A stretch of 14,510 bases of DNA from Chamaesiphon sp. (GTDB taxonomy: Bacteria; Cyanobacteriota; Cyanobacteriia; Cyanobacteriales; Chamaesiphonaceae), in assembly GCA_026785875.1 (NCBI GenBank), contig JAJAZF010000087.1:1-14510 (forward strand), written 5' to 3'. A model generated the notes under the pieces. That model searched no databases and was not told where the DNA came from. It saw nothing but the letters and a program-made list of their open reading frames with translations. Made by a program: the position numbers and the translations under genes. Below, one piece after another: positions 7,167 to 13,559 of the stretch (position 1 is the first letter of the stretch; each line of letters begins with the position of its first letter).

Positions 7167-7212
7167 GAATCTAAAGTGAAGTACAATTGTGGGAACATTA
7201 TTAACAAATTCG

Positions 7213-8295
7213 ATGAACGCTCAAGTTATTTCGCCAACAGACTCAGATTGGCAGAAATGCTTGGATACGATCCCGCATGATTTTTACCATCTTCCTGGAT
7301 ATTTAGAATTAGAAGCCCAGCGGCATCATGGTAATCCCGAAGCAGTCATTGTCAGAGACGGAGAGCAGGTATTTTTTTTACCTTATATAATTCGCGATTG
7401 TCATCAGACGCTCGAACTCGATCGGCTAGGCAGCGATCCAATATATGATATTATTTCCCCGTATGGTTATCCGGGTATGTTAGTTAATCCAGCCGGACAA
7501 AACCCGACATTCATCGCCAACTGCCTGAACACTATTTACGAGCGTTGGCAAGAGAAAAATATCTGTTCGGTATTTCTGAGACTGCATCCAATTATCAATA
7601 GTTATATCGATCCAACTACTTCCAATCCCGATCGATTTCTGATTCGCGAACGCGGCGATGTCGTAATCTGCGATCTAACCGATGATGCTGAGGAGATCTG
7701 GAAGCAGATGAGAGCGAGTCATCGTACCAAAATCAATAAACTTAGACGTGCTGGTTTCATCGCTAATATGGAAAAAGTCAATGAATATTTAGATATATTT
7801 ATTGATATTTATCTAGAAACAATGAGTCGAGTAAATGCTAATGCTGCTTATTTTTTCACGCGATCCTATTTTGAAAAATTCTGCGAAGCCTTAGGAGAGG
7901 GATTATATATTTGCGTGGTAGAAATAGATGGCGAAGCTGCCGCTGCAAGTCTAGTAACTGAGTATAACGGTATAGTTCAATATCATTTGGGTGGTACCAA
8001 AACAAAATTCTTACCGCAATCGCCGACAACGATTATGTTCGATCGGGTGATTAGATGGGGACAACAAAGAGGTAACAAATATTTAAATCTAGGTGGTGGA
8101 TTAGGTGGTAGTCGCGACTCATTATATCATTTCAAATCGGGTTTCTCCGATCGAGTCGCATCGTTTATGACTATGCAAAGTATCGTCAACCAGGATCTCT
8201 ACGATCGATTAACCCATGCCAGAGCTGAGACTCTAAACAAGAAAATCTCAGAATTTGAGAACACATCTTTTTTTCCACTCTATCGATCGTGTTAA
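7213..8295 (+). CDS. FemAB / GNAT-fold (Acetyltransf_6-like) acyl- or aminoacyltransferase
   Basis: About 360 aa. The pattern is that of FemAB-type double-GNAT proteins: an N-terminal half with HDFYHLPGYLELEAQRH and SPYGYPG, then MRASHRTKINKLRRAGF, a helical stretch with YLETMSRVNANAAYFF, and a C-terminal half with GEAAAASLVTEYNG, YHLGGTKTKFLPQSPTTIMFDRVIRWGQQRGNKYLNLGGG in pieces, and YHFKSGFS. Relatives transfer amino acids to peptidoglycan bridges or acylate polysaccharides; the substrate cannot be told here. I chose the ATG at 7213 because MNAQVISPTDSDW resembles the start of related proteins. An in-frame GTG at 7189 would add 8 residues, and neither has a good ribosome site. The methyltransferase 72 bases downstream on the same strand suggests a pair. 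No signal peptide or membrane helix is seen. Confidence 0.8.
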   Translation: MNAQVISPTDSDWQKCLDTIPHDFYHLPGYLELEAQRHHGNPEAVIVRDGEQVFFLPYIIRDCHQTLELDRLGSDPIYDIISPYGYPGMLVNPAGQNPTFIANCLNTIYERWQEKNICSVFLRLHPIINSYIDPTTSNPDRFLIRERGDVVICDLTDDAEEIWKQMRASHRTKINKLRRAGFIANMEKVNEYLDIFIDIYLETMSRVNANAAYFFTRSYFEKFCEALGEGLYICVVEIDGEAAAASLVTEYNGIVQYHLGGTKTKFLPQSPTTIMFDRVIRWGQQRGNKYLNLGGGLGGSRDSLYHFKSGFSDRVASFMTMQSIVNQDLYDRLTHARAETLNKKISEFENTSFFPLYRSC

Positions 8296-8315
8296 CATAT
8301 GTATAAATTAACACG
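8288..8315. other. AT-rich inverted repeat over the FemAB-like stop codon
   Basis: CGTGTTAA (8288-8295) and TTAACACG (8308-8315) pair perfectly over a 12-base loop. The left arm contains the stop codon. It could attenuate transcription into the methyltransferase gene; there is no T-run, so it is not a standard terminator. Confidence 0.3.
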
Positions 8316-8367
8316 GCATAAATCGTGGAAAGATACTATCATTTTAGAATATTAGGATTTAAAAATA

Positions 8368-9135
8368 ATGTCGTCTTCAACTAGTACCAAAGACTTGTAT
8401 AACGGTATAGAATTTCCGACCTGGATCGAACTAGAAAATTTGAATCCCCAAGAACTATATCTGATTCAAAAATATCTCCTACCAGATCTCAAGACAGTTG
8501 AAGCGGGTACAAATGGCGGGAGAATCTTGCTGGAAATGCAAGAAATGGGCTTTACAGATCTAGCTGGATTTGATTTTGTCCCCGCACTAATCGATCGCGC
8601 CATCGAGCGCGATCGGAGTAGAAGTATCGATTTTCAAGTTGGAGATGCGATCGCTTTAGCCTATGCAACTAATAGCTTCGACCAAATTGTATACTTACAG
8701 CAGATTGTTTGCATAATGGACAACACTCAGGCTCGACTTCGCGCGCTCCAAGAAGCCTATCGCATCCTCAAACCGGGCGGTACGGGCTTATTCTCCTTTC
8801 TTAGTTTCGATTCGCGACATTCGCAATTTATCTATGCCAGCTATTTGAAGTATCTAACCACCATTAGAAAACTGCGCGGCGACAATCGCAGTATGCAAGA
8901 ATTACCGTGGCTGAAATTAGGCGGTAAATTTAACCCCAACGCACTGTTCGATCGACCTCCCTATATATATTGGTACCGACACACCGAAATCTGTGACTTA
9001 GTGCGATCCGTAGGCTTTGAAATCGTTGCCATCGGTAGCGATCCGCAGATCGAAGCCGATCGATTGGTGACTAGCGATCGCGAATTGGCAACGCGAGATC
9101 TAGCTGGAATGCTGTATGTTGTAGTCAAAAAATAA
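8368..9135 (+). CDS. Class I SAM-dependent methyltransferase
   Basis: 255 aa. The Rossmann methyltransferase motifs are in order: motif I as TVEAGTNGGRIL (43-54), with Glu-Ala-Gly in place of the commoner Asp-x-Gly; GFDFVPALIDRA (67-78) for the second strand; DFQVGDAIALAYATNSFDQI (88-107) as motif II; and EAYRILKPGGTGLFSF (129-144) as motif III. This is Methyltransf_11/25-like. The C-terminal half (DNRSMQELPWLKLGGKFNPNALFD...YWYRHTEICDLV) probably shapes the substrate site. The methyl acceptor is unknown. A weak AGGA lies 10 bases before the ATG. The gene follows the FemAB-like gene on the same strand, so a joint role in envelope or polysaccharide modification is plausible but only inferred. 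Confidence 0.85.
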   Translation: MSSSTSTKDLYNGIEFPTWIELENLNPQELYLIQKYLLPDLKTVEAGTNGGRILLEMQEMGFTDLAGFDFVPALIDRAIERDRSRSIDFQVGDAIALAYATNSFDQIVYLQQIVCIMDNTQARLRALQEAYRILKPGGTGLFSFLSFDSRHSQFIYASYLKYLTTIRKLRGDNRSMQELPWLKLGGKFNPNALFDRPPYIYWYRHTEICDLVRSVGFEIVAIGSDPQIEADRLVTSDRELATRDLAGMLYVVVKK

Positions 9136-9142
9136 TCATTAG

Positions 9143-9362
9143 GTTGCCTTTAAGCTAGTAATATTGCCTGAAAGTATTGGCAGTCTTACTAGTTTAATTG
9201 AATTACATCTAAATGATCATCAAATAGTTAGCTTACCGGAAAGTCTTGGTAATTGAGCATATTCATATCCTGCGAGTACCACCAGAGATGACAAGTGCAG
9301 AAGCCGCGATTACCTGGGTAAATCATGGTATTCACCCCGATAAATTTGCCGTGCAAACTTGA
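9143..9362 (+). pseudogene. Leucine-rich-repeat protein remnant, frameshifted
   Basis: From 9143 one frame reads VAFKLVILPESIGSLTSL, IELHLNDHQIVSLPESLGN and stops (TGA 9254-9256). This is two LRR units with the LPESxGxLxxL pattern. A second frame, open across 9243-9359, continues HIHILRVPPEMTSAEAAI, TWVNHGIHPDKFAVQT and stops at 9360-9362. The two fit as the tail of one LRR protein with a frameshift between about 9240 and 9257. The AAITWVNxGIxPxxFAVQT ending is, from memory, a recurrent C-terminus in cyanobacterial LRR-type proteins. No start codon or upstream repeats remain: the methyltransferase stop lies 7 bases before it. It is probably the 3' stump of a deleted gene. Confidence 0.65.
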
Positions 9363-9373
9363 GAGCGATCGTT

Positions 9374-9727
9374 CTACTTAACAAACCAGTTTAGCAAAGT
9401 TGAGACGATCGACAGCACGATCGATCCAGCAATGGCGGGGACGATACCAGCAATATAAAATCCAGGCACAAATCGCGATACAAATACCAAACAGAGGACA
9501 TTGATCGCGAGTGAAGATAGTCCTAATGTGAGGATTGTCAAAGGGAAAGTTAGTAACTGGAGGATCGGACGCACGGTACTGTTAATTAAACCTAGCAATA
9601 GAGCCGCAATCAGTGCCGTTGTAATATCTCGAAGATGAAATTGTCCTGGCAAAAAATGGTCGATAATCCGCTGTGTGATTAAGAACGCGATCGCATTTAG
9701 AACCCAGTTAATCAGTAATTTAAACAT
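9374..9727 (-). CDS. Phage-holin-family four-helix membrane protein (PF04020-like)
   Basis: 117 aa, highly hydrophobic, with four predicted membrane segments at about 4-20, 33-50, 55-79 and 88-114. The signature TALIAALLLGLINSTVRPILQ followed by LTFPLTILTLGLSSLAIN is that of the Phage_holin_4_2 family, widespread as chromosomal single genes in bacteria. Despite the name there are no phage genes around it, and the family's cellular role is poorly defined, so lysis should not be assumed. It starts at the ATG at 9727, only 5 bases after the stop of a possible 31-codon ORF. It converges on the LRR remnant, with stops 11 bases apart. A HIP1 octamer (9687) lies within the gene. Confidence 0.88.
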   Translation of the reverse strand: MFKLLINWVLNAIAFLITQRIIDHFLPGQFHLRDITTALIAALLLGLINSTVRPILQLLTFPLTILTLGLSSLAINVLCLVFVSRFVPGFYIAGIVPAIAGSIVLSIVSTLLNWFVK

Positions 9728-9732
9728 AGTGG

Positions 9733-9828
9733 CTAGTAACTATTAGCAGCAGAATCTTTTAGACGTATAGCCAGCAAATAATCCTCAAAACTTAATCCTT
9801 CTTCATCTAAGCAACTGGAAATCACCAT
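9733..9828 (-). other. Possible 31-aa small ORF just upstream of the holin-like gene
   Basis: The minus-strand ATG at 9828-9826 opens MVISSCLDEEGLSFEDYLL, continues AIRLKDSAANSY and stops at 9733-9735, 5 bases before the holin-like ATG. The composition looks protein-like (acidic, amphipathic), and the frame stays open seven codons above the ATG (EALEATIK) before a TAA. It may be a small leader gene or the C-terminal stump of a lost gene. I do not recognise it, and there is no ribosome site. Confidence 0.35.
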
Positions 9829-10064
9829 TTTGATTGTGGCTTCAAGAGCTTCTGGTTACATGGAGTCGGAACGTATTTGACCGATCTTACCTCGATCGAC
9901 CGATTTTAACGTCAGTTCTAGATCGCCCGTCCGATTTTTGCGATAAACTGTGCATGTTAAGGATTGTACGAGTCTGGCACCTAATGCCGAAATCCAATCC
10001 TCCCTACCTTGCGTTCGCACAGCGTCGGCTTTGCCAAATCGCTGCTCATTGTTTGCCAGAAAAT
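9829..10064. other. Probable non-coding stretch before the pentapeptide gene
   Basis: The frame of the pentapeptide gene is open back to an ATG at 9834, but the first 77 codons are rich in Arg, Cys and Trp and show no repeat or domain pattern. Part of it (about 10010-10040, GCGTTCGCACAGCGTCGG then CTTTGCC) looks like a fragment of the repeat family seen at 12.2 kb. I treat the stretch as non-coding and see no convincing promoter. Confidence 0.45.
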
Positions 10065-10562
10065 ATGCCTACTATTATCGCCTTAATCTTTGCTTCGATC
10101 TTAATCTGCTTTCCCAGCCATGCGATCGCGGCGGGGGGAACTTCTCAATACAAGCCAATGCTCTCCTATGATAATGCTGAACTAAACGGTCAAGATTTTT
10201 CTGGCAAAAACTTACAGACAGCCGTATTCACTACTGCCAAGCTAGATGATACCAATTTTTCCGGCGCAGACCTCACAGGCGTAGTGATCAGTTCCTCAAC
10301 CCTAAACCGGACAAATCTCCACGGTGCAAATCTCACTCAAGGTTTACTAGATCAAGTTCGGTTTGTTGGTGCAGATTTGAGTGATGCTGTTTTCACTGAG
10401 GCGATGATGCTACGCTCGACATTCACAGATGTCAATATTGCTGGAGCAGATTTTACCGACGCGATCTTAGGAAAGCTGCAACAGAAGGAACTCTGCAAGA
10501 TTGCGACTGGTGTGAATCCTAAAACTGGGATCTCTACCCGCGACTCTCTCGCCTGTAAGTAA
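10065..10562 (+). CDS. Secreted or thylakoid-lumen pentapeptide-repeat protein
   Basis: 165 aa from the ATG at 10065. A signal peptide (MPTIIALIFASILICFPSHA-IA) has a likely AxA cut after residue 22. A right-handed beta-helix of pentapeptide repeats follows, A(D/N)LxX type: AELNGQDFSGKNLQTAVF, AKLDDTNFSGADLTG, TLNRTNLHGANLTQG, VGADLSDAVF, NIAGADFTDAIL. The C-terminal cap LCKIATGVNPKTGISTRDSLAC has a Cys pair that could form a disulphide, a layout known from lumenal pentapeptide proteins. Function in this family is mostly unknown. The start is uncertain: the 10065 ATG gives a signal peptide with no positive n-region, whereas in-frame ATGs at 9984 and 9954 would add Lys/Arg but run through repeat-like DNA. 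No neighbour suggests a pathway. Confidence 0.8.
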   Translation: MPTIIALIFASILICFPSHAIAAGGTSQYKPMLSYDNAELNGQDFSGKNLQTAVFTTAKLDDTNFSGADLTGVVISSSTLNRTNLHGANLTQGLLDQVRFVGADLSDAVFTEAMMLRSTFTDVNIAGADFTDAILGKLQQKELCKIATGVNPKTGISTRDSLACK

Positions 10563-10583
10563 ATATAGGCTGCGGGGATGGTG

Positions 10584-10706
10584 TTACCCCCCCCCAACCC
10601 CCCTTGTAAAGGTGGGGCTTTATAGATCTTACTCCCTCCCCTGGATAAGGTGGGGCTTTATAGATCTTACTCCCTCCCCTTGATAAGGGGAGGGCTGGGG
10701 TGGGGT
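10584..10706. repeat. Palindromic and tandem repeats between the pentapeptide gene and purK
   Basis: This stretch contains a nine-C run followed by AACCCCCCTTG. A 38-base unit is then tandemly duplicated (10609-10646 and 10647-10684, one mismatch at 10643/10681; core GGTGGGGCTTTATAGATC). It ends with the palindrome CTCCCCTTGATAAGGGGAG inside a CCCTCCCC..GGGGAGGGCTGGGGTGGGG element. On the minus strand the last part matches the repeats at 1181 and 6895, and the C-run matches the reverse complement of 7071-7094. A short minus-strand ORF here is made of repeat sequence. Confidence 0.8.
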
Positions 10707-10770
10707 AAAATCTCCGCCCCAAAACAGGAATCTTACCCCTGATTTTCATTAAGTTGGTTTAAAGATTGAA

Positions 10771-11916
10771 ATGAAACGAATTGGTGTCATCGGCGGCGGA
10801 CAACTAGCATGGATGATGGCTAGTGCCGCCCAGGAATTAGGGATAGAATTAGTCATCCAGACTCCCCATACCAGTGATGTGGCTGTCGGATTGGCAGTAG
10901 AAACAGTATTGGCTGAAGTAGATGATGTCGCAGCTACAGCCACTCTAGCGACTAAATGCGACGTAATTACTTTTGAAAACGAGTTTGTCGATTTAGACGG
11001 ATTGAGGAAACTTGCTACGACAGAAGATGTCTGCTTTATACCGCCCTTAGCCGCCTTAGCTCCGCTCCTAGACAAATATACCCAACGCTGTTATCTGCGA
11101 GATTTGGGTTTACCCGTGCCTAAATTTGCCCCACTCACACACTCAGAATTACCGTTAGGGTTTGAATTTCCCGTCGCGATCAAAGCCCGCCGCAATGGTT
11201 ATGACGGACAGGGGACATTTATTATCAAAGATGAATCTGCGCTAGCAGACCTCTACCATCGCTATCCTGACACACCATTTCTGATTGAAGAATTTGTCGA
11301 ATTCGATCGCGAGTTAGCCATCATCGCCGCTAGAGGTATCAATGGTGAAGTTGTTACCTATCCCATCCTGGAGACTCAACAGGAAGACCAAGTGTGTCGG
11401 CGGGTATTTACACTACAGGATTTGCCTGATGAGATCGTCCAAACCTGCAACTCGATCGCGTCCAAGCTACTTACTAGTCTAGGCGCATTCGGCGTGTTTG
11501 GAATTGAGTTATTTGCCACCCGCGAGGGGAAAGTATTAGTCAATGAGATTGCACCGCGCACTCACAATTCTGGACACCTCACCATCGAAGCTTGCGCTAC
11601 TTCTCAATTTAGTCAACTGATTCGGGCGGTTGCTGGTTTACCTTTGGGTAGCACAGCACTTACCTGCGGTGGTGCTGTGATGGTAAATTTATTGGGTTAT
11701 GAAGATACTCACAGCGATTATTTAGCTAAACGCCATCAACTATCAGCTATCCCTCATTCACACGTTCATTGGTACGGGAAGCAAGAATCGAGAATAGGAC
11801 GCAAACTCGGTCATGTGACGATTCTCGTCGGTACAGCTCCCCACAGCGATCCTCAAGATTATCGCGCACAAGCGGAAAATTTGGCACGACAAGTAGCCGC
11901 AATTTGGGATGAATAA
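10771..11916 (+). CDS. purK: N5-carboxyaminoimidazole ribonucleotide synthase
   Basis: PurK uses ATP and bicarbonate to carboxylate 5-aminoimidazole ribonucleotide in de novo purine synthesis; PurE then rearranges the product. At 381 aa it has normal length. It shows an N-terminal Rossmann-like pre-ATP domain with RIGVIGGGQLAWMM (3-16) and ITFENEFVD (66-74). The ATP-grasp core includes VAIKARRNGYDGQGTF (135-150, ATP lysine K138), the hinge EEFVEFDRELAII (173-185), and metal ligands E246 (GVFGIELFAT) and E259 in LVNEIAPRTHNSGH. The C-terminal domain ends with IPHSHVHWYGKQESRIGRKLGHVTI. The ATG at 10771 begins directly with the nucleotide-binding strand; there is no strong ribosome site. It appears monocistronic: repeats lie upstream, and a hairpin 5 bases past the stop may end the transcript. 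Confidence 0.96.
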   Translation: MKRIGVIGGGQLAWMMASAAQELGIELVIQTPHTSDVAVGLAVETVLAEVDDVAATATLATKCDVITFENEFVDLDGLRKLATTEDVCFIPPLAALAPLLDKYTQRCYLRDLGLPVPKFAPLTHSELPLGFEFPVAIKARRNGYDGQGTFIIKDESALADLYHRYPDTPFLIEEFVEFDRELAIIAARGINGEVVTYPILETQQEDQVCRRVFTLQDLPDEIVQTCNSIASKLLTSLGAFGVFGIELFATREGKVLVNEIAPRTHNSGHLTIEACATSQFSQLIRAVAGLPLGSTALTCGGAVMVNLLGYEDTHSDYLAKRHQLSAIPHSHVHWYGKQESRIGRKLGHVTILVGTAPHSDPQDYRAQAENLARQVAAIWDE

Positions 11917-11921
11917 TGTCT

Positions 11922-11962
11922 ACTCACATCATTAATAGTAAATATATATTAGTGATGTGAGT
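11922..11962 (+). terminator. 16-bp hairpin after purK
   Basis: ACTCACATCATTAATA (11922-11937) pairs with 11947-11962 (ending GATGTGAGT) over a 9-base loop, with one G-U pair. It begins 5 bases after the purK stop. The T-run of a classical terminator is missing, so it may act as a transcript-end stabiliser instead. Confidence 0.5.
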
Positions 11963-12436
11963 TGACAGATATTTATGCCCCACACGATCGACCGCTCATC
12001 CATGCTTGGAGATAGAGAACGACTAAAGTTTACGAAACTTGACGTAGGATCTCATTTAAGAGAAATTTGCTTATAATGCAAGTAATAACTTTTACCAAGT
12101 TTTCCAAAATTTTGGTTCGTGGATGCAATCTGTGCCGCGAGAACATCTTTATGGGCGATTCTCGTTCCGTAAGCGTGGGAGTCGCAGGCGTTGCCAACGC
12201 GTTGGCGTTGGCGTTCGCGTTGGCGAAGCCTGCCGTAGGCACAGCGTCTCGAAGAGAAGCCCACTGTCGGTACAGCCTGCCGTAGGCACAGCGTCTCGTT
12301 CCGAGAAGAGGCTACGCCAACGATTTCTCTCAACCAGAGATATCCTTAAATGTTATCTACCGATCGGGTCTAAACTATTTGGCTCAAACTAAATACAATA
12401 TCAATTAACCACAATATTGGAAGATTTTCGTAACCG
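11963..12436. other. Gene-poor region between purK and the Ycf35-ferredoxin set
   Basis: About 470 bases. A 33-codon ATG frame (11975-12076) has no recognisable product. A TATAAT at 12072-12077 has no correctly spaced -35. Positions 12148-12325 are repeats (listed separately). The last 110 bases are AT-rich and presumably hold the promoter of the downstream operon, but I cannot pick it out. Confidence 0.4.
12148..12325. repeat. Mosaic intergenic repeat (GCCAACGC / GCGTCTCG family)
   Basis: Hexamer-like repeats GCGTTGGCGTTGGCGTTCGC run from about 12199 to 12225. A 24-base unit beginning GCCTGCCGTAGGCACAGCGT is present exactly twice (12228-12251 and 12275-12298, offset 47). AGAGGCTACGCCAACG closes the element (about 12307-12322). 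The unit contains the palindrome GCCTGCCGTAGGC. These modules are recurrent in the intergenic DNA of many cyanobacteria. Overlapping open frames on both strands are simply translated repeat. Confidence 0.75.
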
Positions 12437-12643
12437 ATGAGCATGGAGACGCTAGAGTTTATCATCTACCCTGATGGACGAGTACAGGAAAAAGTCACTG
12501 GTGTAGTGGGTCAGTCTTGTACTGTTGTAACAGCAGCGATCGAATCTGAACTAGGGGATGTAGTCTCCCAATCACCAACTGCGGAGTATTTCAATCAGAA
12601 TCTCGAACTAACTGCTACTGCCACTAATCAAGTCACTTGGTAA
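12437..12643 (+). CDS. DUF2997 family protein
   Basis: 68 aa. The start LEFIIYPDGRVQEKVTGVVGQSC and the middle TAAIESELGDVV match the small DUF2997 family, which sits beside DUF1257 (Ycf35) in cyanobacteria. Its biochemical role is unknown. It is probably a two-strand hairpin followed by a helix, soluble, with a single Cys at 27. Two in-frame ATGs (12437 and 12443) are possible; the second gives METLEFIIYPDG, closer to what I recall for relatives. There is no strong ribosome site. It is 63 bases upstream of the Ycf35 gene on the same strand, so co-expression is likely. Confidence 0.82.
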   Translation: MSMETLEFIIYPDGRVQEKVTGVVGQSCTVVTAAIESELGDVVSQSPTAEYFNQNLELTATATNQVTW

Positions 12644-12706
12644 CTAATAAGGTGGCAGGTAAATCGAGCCTCAAGTTATAAATTATTCATCTCTACCCAC
12701 ACATAT

Positions 12707-13096
12707 ATGTCACATTTCAGCAACATCAAAACCAAGATTCGGAATGTAGAATCCCTCACCGCAGCATTAACAGATCTAGGTATCGACTGGAAAACTGGCC
12801 CTCAAGCAGTGCGCGGCTATCAGGGTGATACGCGGACAGCAGCAGTTGTCATCGAGCAGGAAAATGGTTATGATATCGGCTTTAGCAGCAATGGCAATAA
12901 TGAGTACGAACTAATCGCTGACTTGCAATTCTGGCAGCAAAATTGGTCGGTCGATCGCTTTATCAGTCAAGTTACTCAACGCTATGCTTATCATACCGTT
13001 GTGACAGAAGCAACCAAGCAAGGCTTCCAAGTCGCCGAAGAACGTAATCAACAAGATGGTTCGATTAAGCTCGTAGTCCAACGCTGGAGTGCATAG
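12707..13096 (+). CDS. ycf35: DUF1257 / Ycf35 family protein
   Basis: 129 aa. The opening MSHFSNIKTKIRNVESL and the later VRGYQGDTRTAAVVI, YDIGFSSNGNNEYELIADL, WSVDRFISQVTQRYAYHTV and QDGSIKLVVQRW are the conserved segments of the DUF1257/Ycf35 family, found in cyanobacteria and in red-algal plastid genomes. No enzyme motif or cofactor ligand is evident. The family's role is not established. The ATG start gives the family-typical MSHF N-terminus. The stop lies 3 bases before the GTG of the ferredoxin gene, which strongly suggests translational coupling and a shared function. Confidence 0.9.
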   Translation: MSHFSNIKTKIRNVESLTAALTDLGIDWKTGPQAVRGYQGDTRTAAVVIEQENGYDIGFSSNGNNEYELIADLQFWQQNWSVDRFISQVTQRYAYHTVVTEATKQGFQVAEERNQQDGSIKLVVQRWSA

Positions 13097-13099
13097 ATC

Positions 13100-13537
13100 G
13101 TGAGTGACTTTACCCCACCATTGAATGGCAACCAATCAGGATTAGAGCCAGAGCTAGGCGGCTTCTTGCGCGATGCAGAAGATCGATCCGGTTTGGAGCC
13201 AGAACTTGGCGGGGTATGGCGACAAAAGGGCGTATATGTAGACGAGCTGACTTGTATCGGTTGTCTCCACTGCGCTCATACGGCGCGGAATACGTTTTTT
13301 ATCGAGCCAGAACATGGTAGAGCGAGGGTAGTTCGTCAAGACGGCGATATCGAAGACACGATCCAAGAAGCGATCGATACTTGTCCGGTTAATTGCATCC
13401 AATGGGTGGATTATACCGAATTAAAGAAATTAGAAATAGAGCGTCAATATCAAGAAATTCCGATGGCTGGCTTCCCTGTCGATCGTGCTACAATCGCTGC
13501 TAGAGTACGTCGCCGCAAACTAAATCAGGGGAAATAG
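13100..13537 (+). CDS. Bacterial-type [4Fe-4S] ferredoxin
   Basis: 145 aa. One cluster motif is visible: C52-I-G-C55-L-H-C58, with the fourth ligand C95-P in DTCPVNCI; C99 is extra. The core VYVDELTCIGCLHCAHTARNTF and the tail VDYTELKKLE, then PMAGFPVD, match the cyanobacterial ferredoxin encoded next to ycf35 (Fed7, sll0662 in Synechocystis from memory), reported to act in photooxidative-stress responses. It is a soluble cytosolic electron carrier; its partners are unknown. The N-terminus holds SGLEPELGG twice (13-21 and 30-38), a spacing of 17 residues. The start is GTG at 13100, 3 bases after the Ycf35 stop; no ATG gives the N-terminal repeat. The basic tail (ARVRRRKLNQGK) may contact nucleic acid or an acidic partner (inference). 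Confidence 0.9.
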   Translation: MSDFTPPLNGNQSGLEPELGGFLRDAEDRSGLEPELGGVWRQKGVYVDELTCIGCLHCAHTARNTFFIEPEHGRARVVRQDGDIEDTIQEAIDTCPVNCIQWVDYTELKKLEIERQYQEIPMAGFPVDRATIAARVRRRKLNQGK

Positions 13538-13559
13538 AATTTCAGACTCGATCGAAAAT

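Noticed and set aside
7150..7168. LexA-type box upstream of the FemAB-like gene
   Set aside because: The GTAC half-sites are separated by 5 bases, not the 4 of the cyanobacterial LexA pattern.
6850..7207. Overlapping short ORFs on both strands before the FemAB-like gene
   Set aside because: All cross palindromic repeats and are translations of repeat DNA.
9374..9727. Prophage or lysis cassette suggested by the holin-family protein
   Set aside because: No endolysin, integrase or structural phage gene is nearby; the family is common as a lone chromosomal gene.
10609..10684. CRISPR array
   Set aside because: The two units are directly adjacent with no spacers; it is a simple tandem duplication.
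10534..10749. 71-codon minus-strand ORF before purK
   Set aside because: It translates the tandem 38-base repeat (PYPGEG, KPHLYKGG-like) and is not a gene.
11975..12076. 33-codon ORF after the purK hairpin
   Set aside because: No ribosome site, no recognisable pattern and no context supporting translation.
12039..12077. Promoter made of TTGACG and TATAAT
   Set aside because: The two hexamers are 27 bases apart, too far for a sigma-70 type promoter.
12067..12392. Overlapping plus- and minus-strand ORFs before the DUF2997 gene
   Set aside because: They translate the GTTGGC and GCGTCTCG repeat mosaic (ALALAFALAK-type runs).
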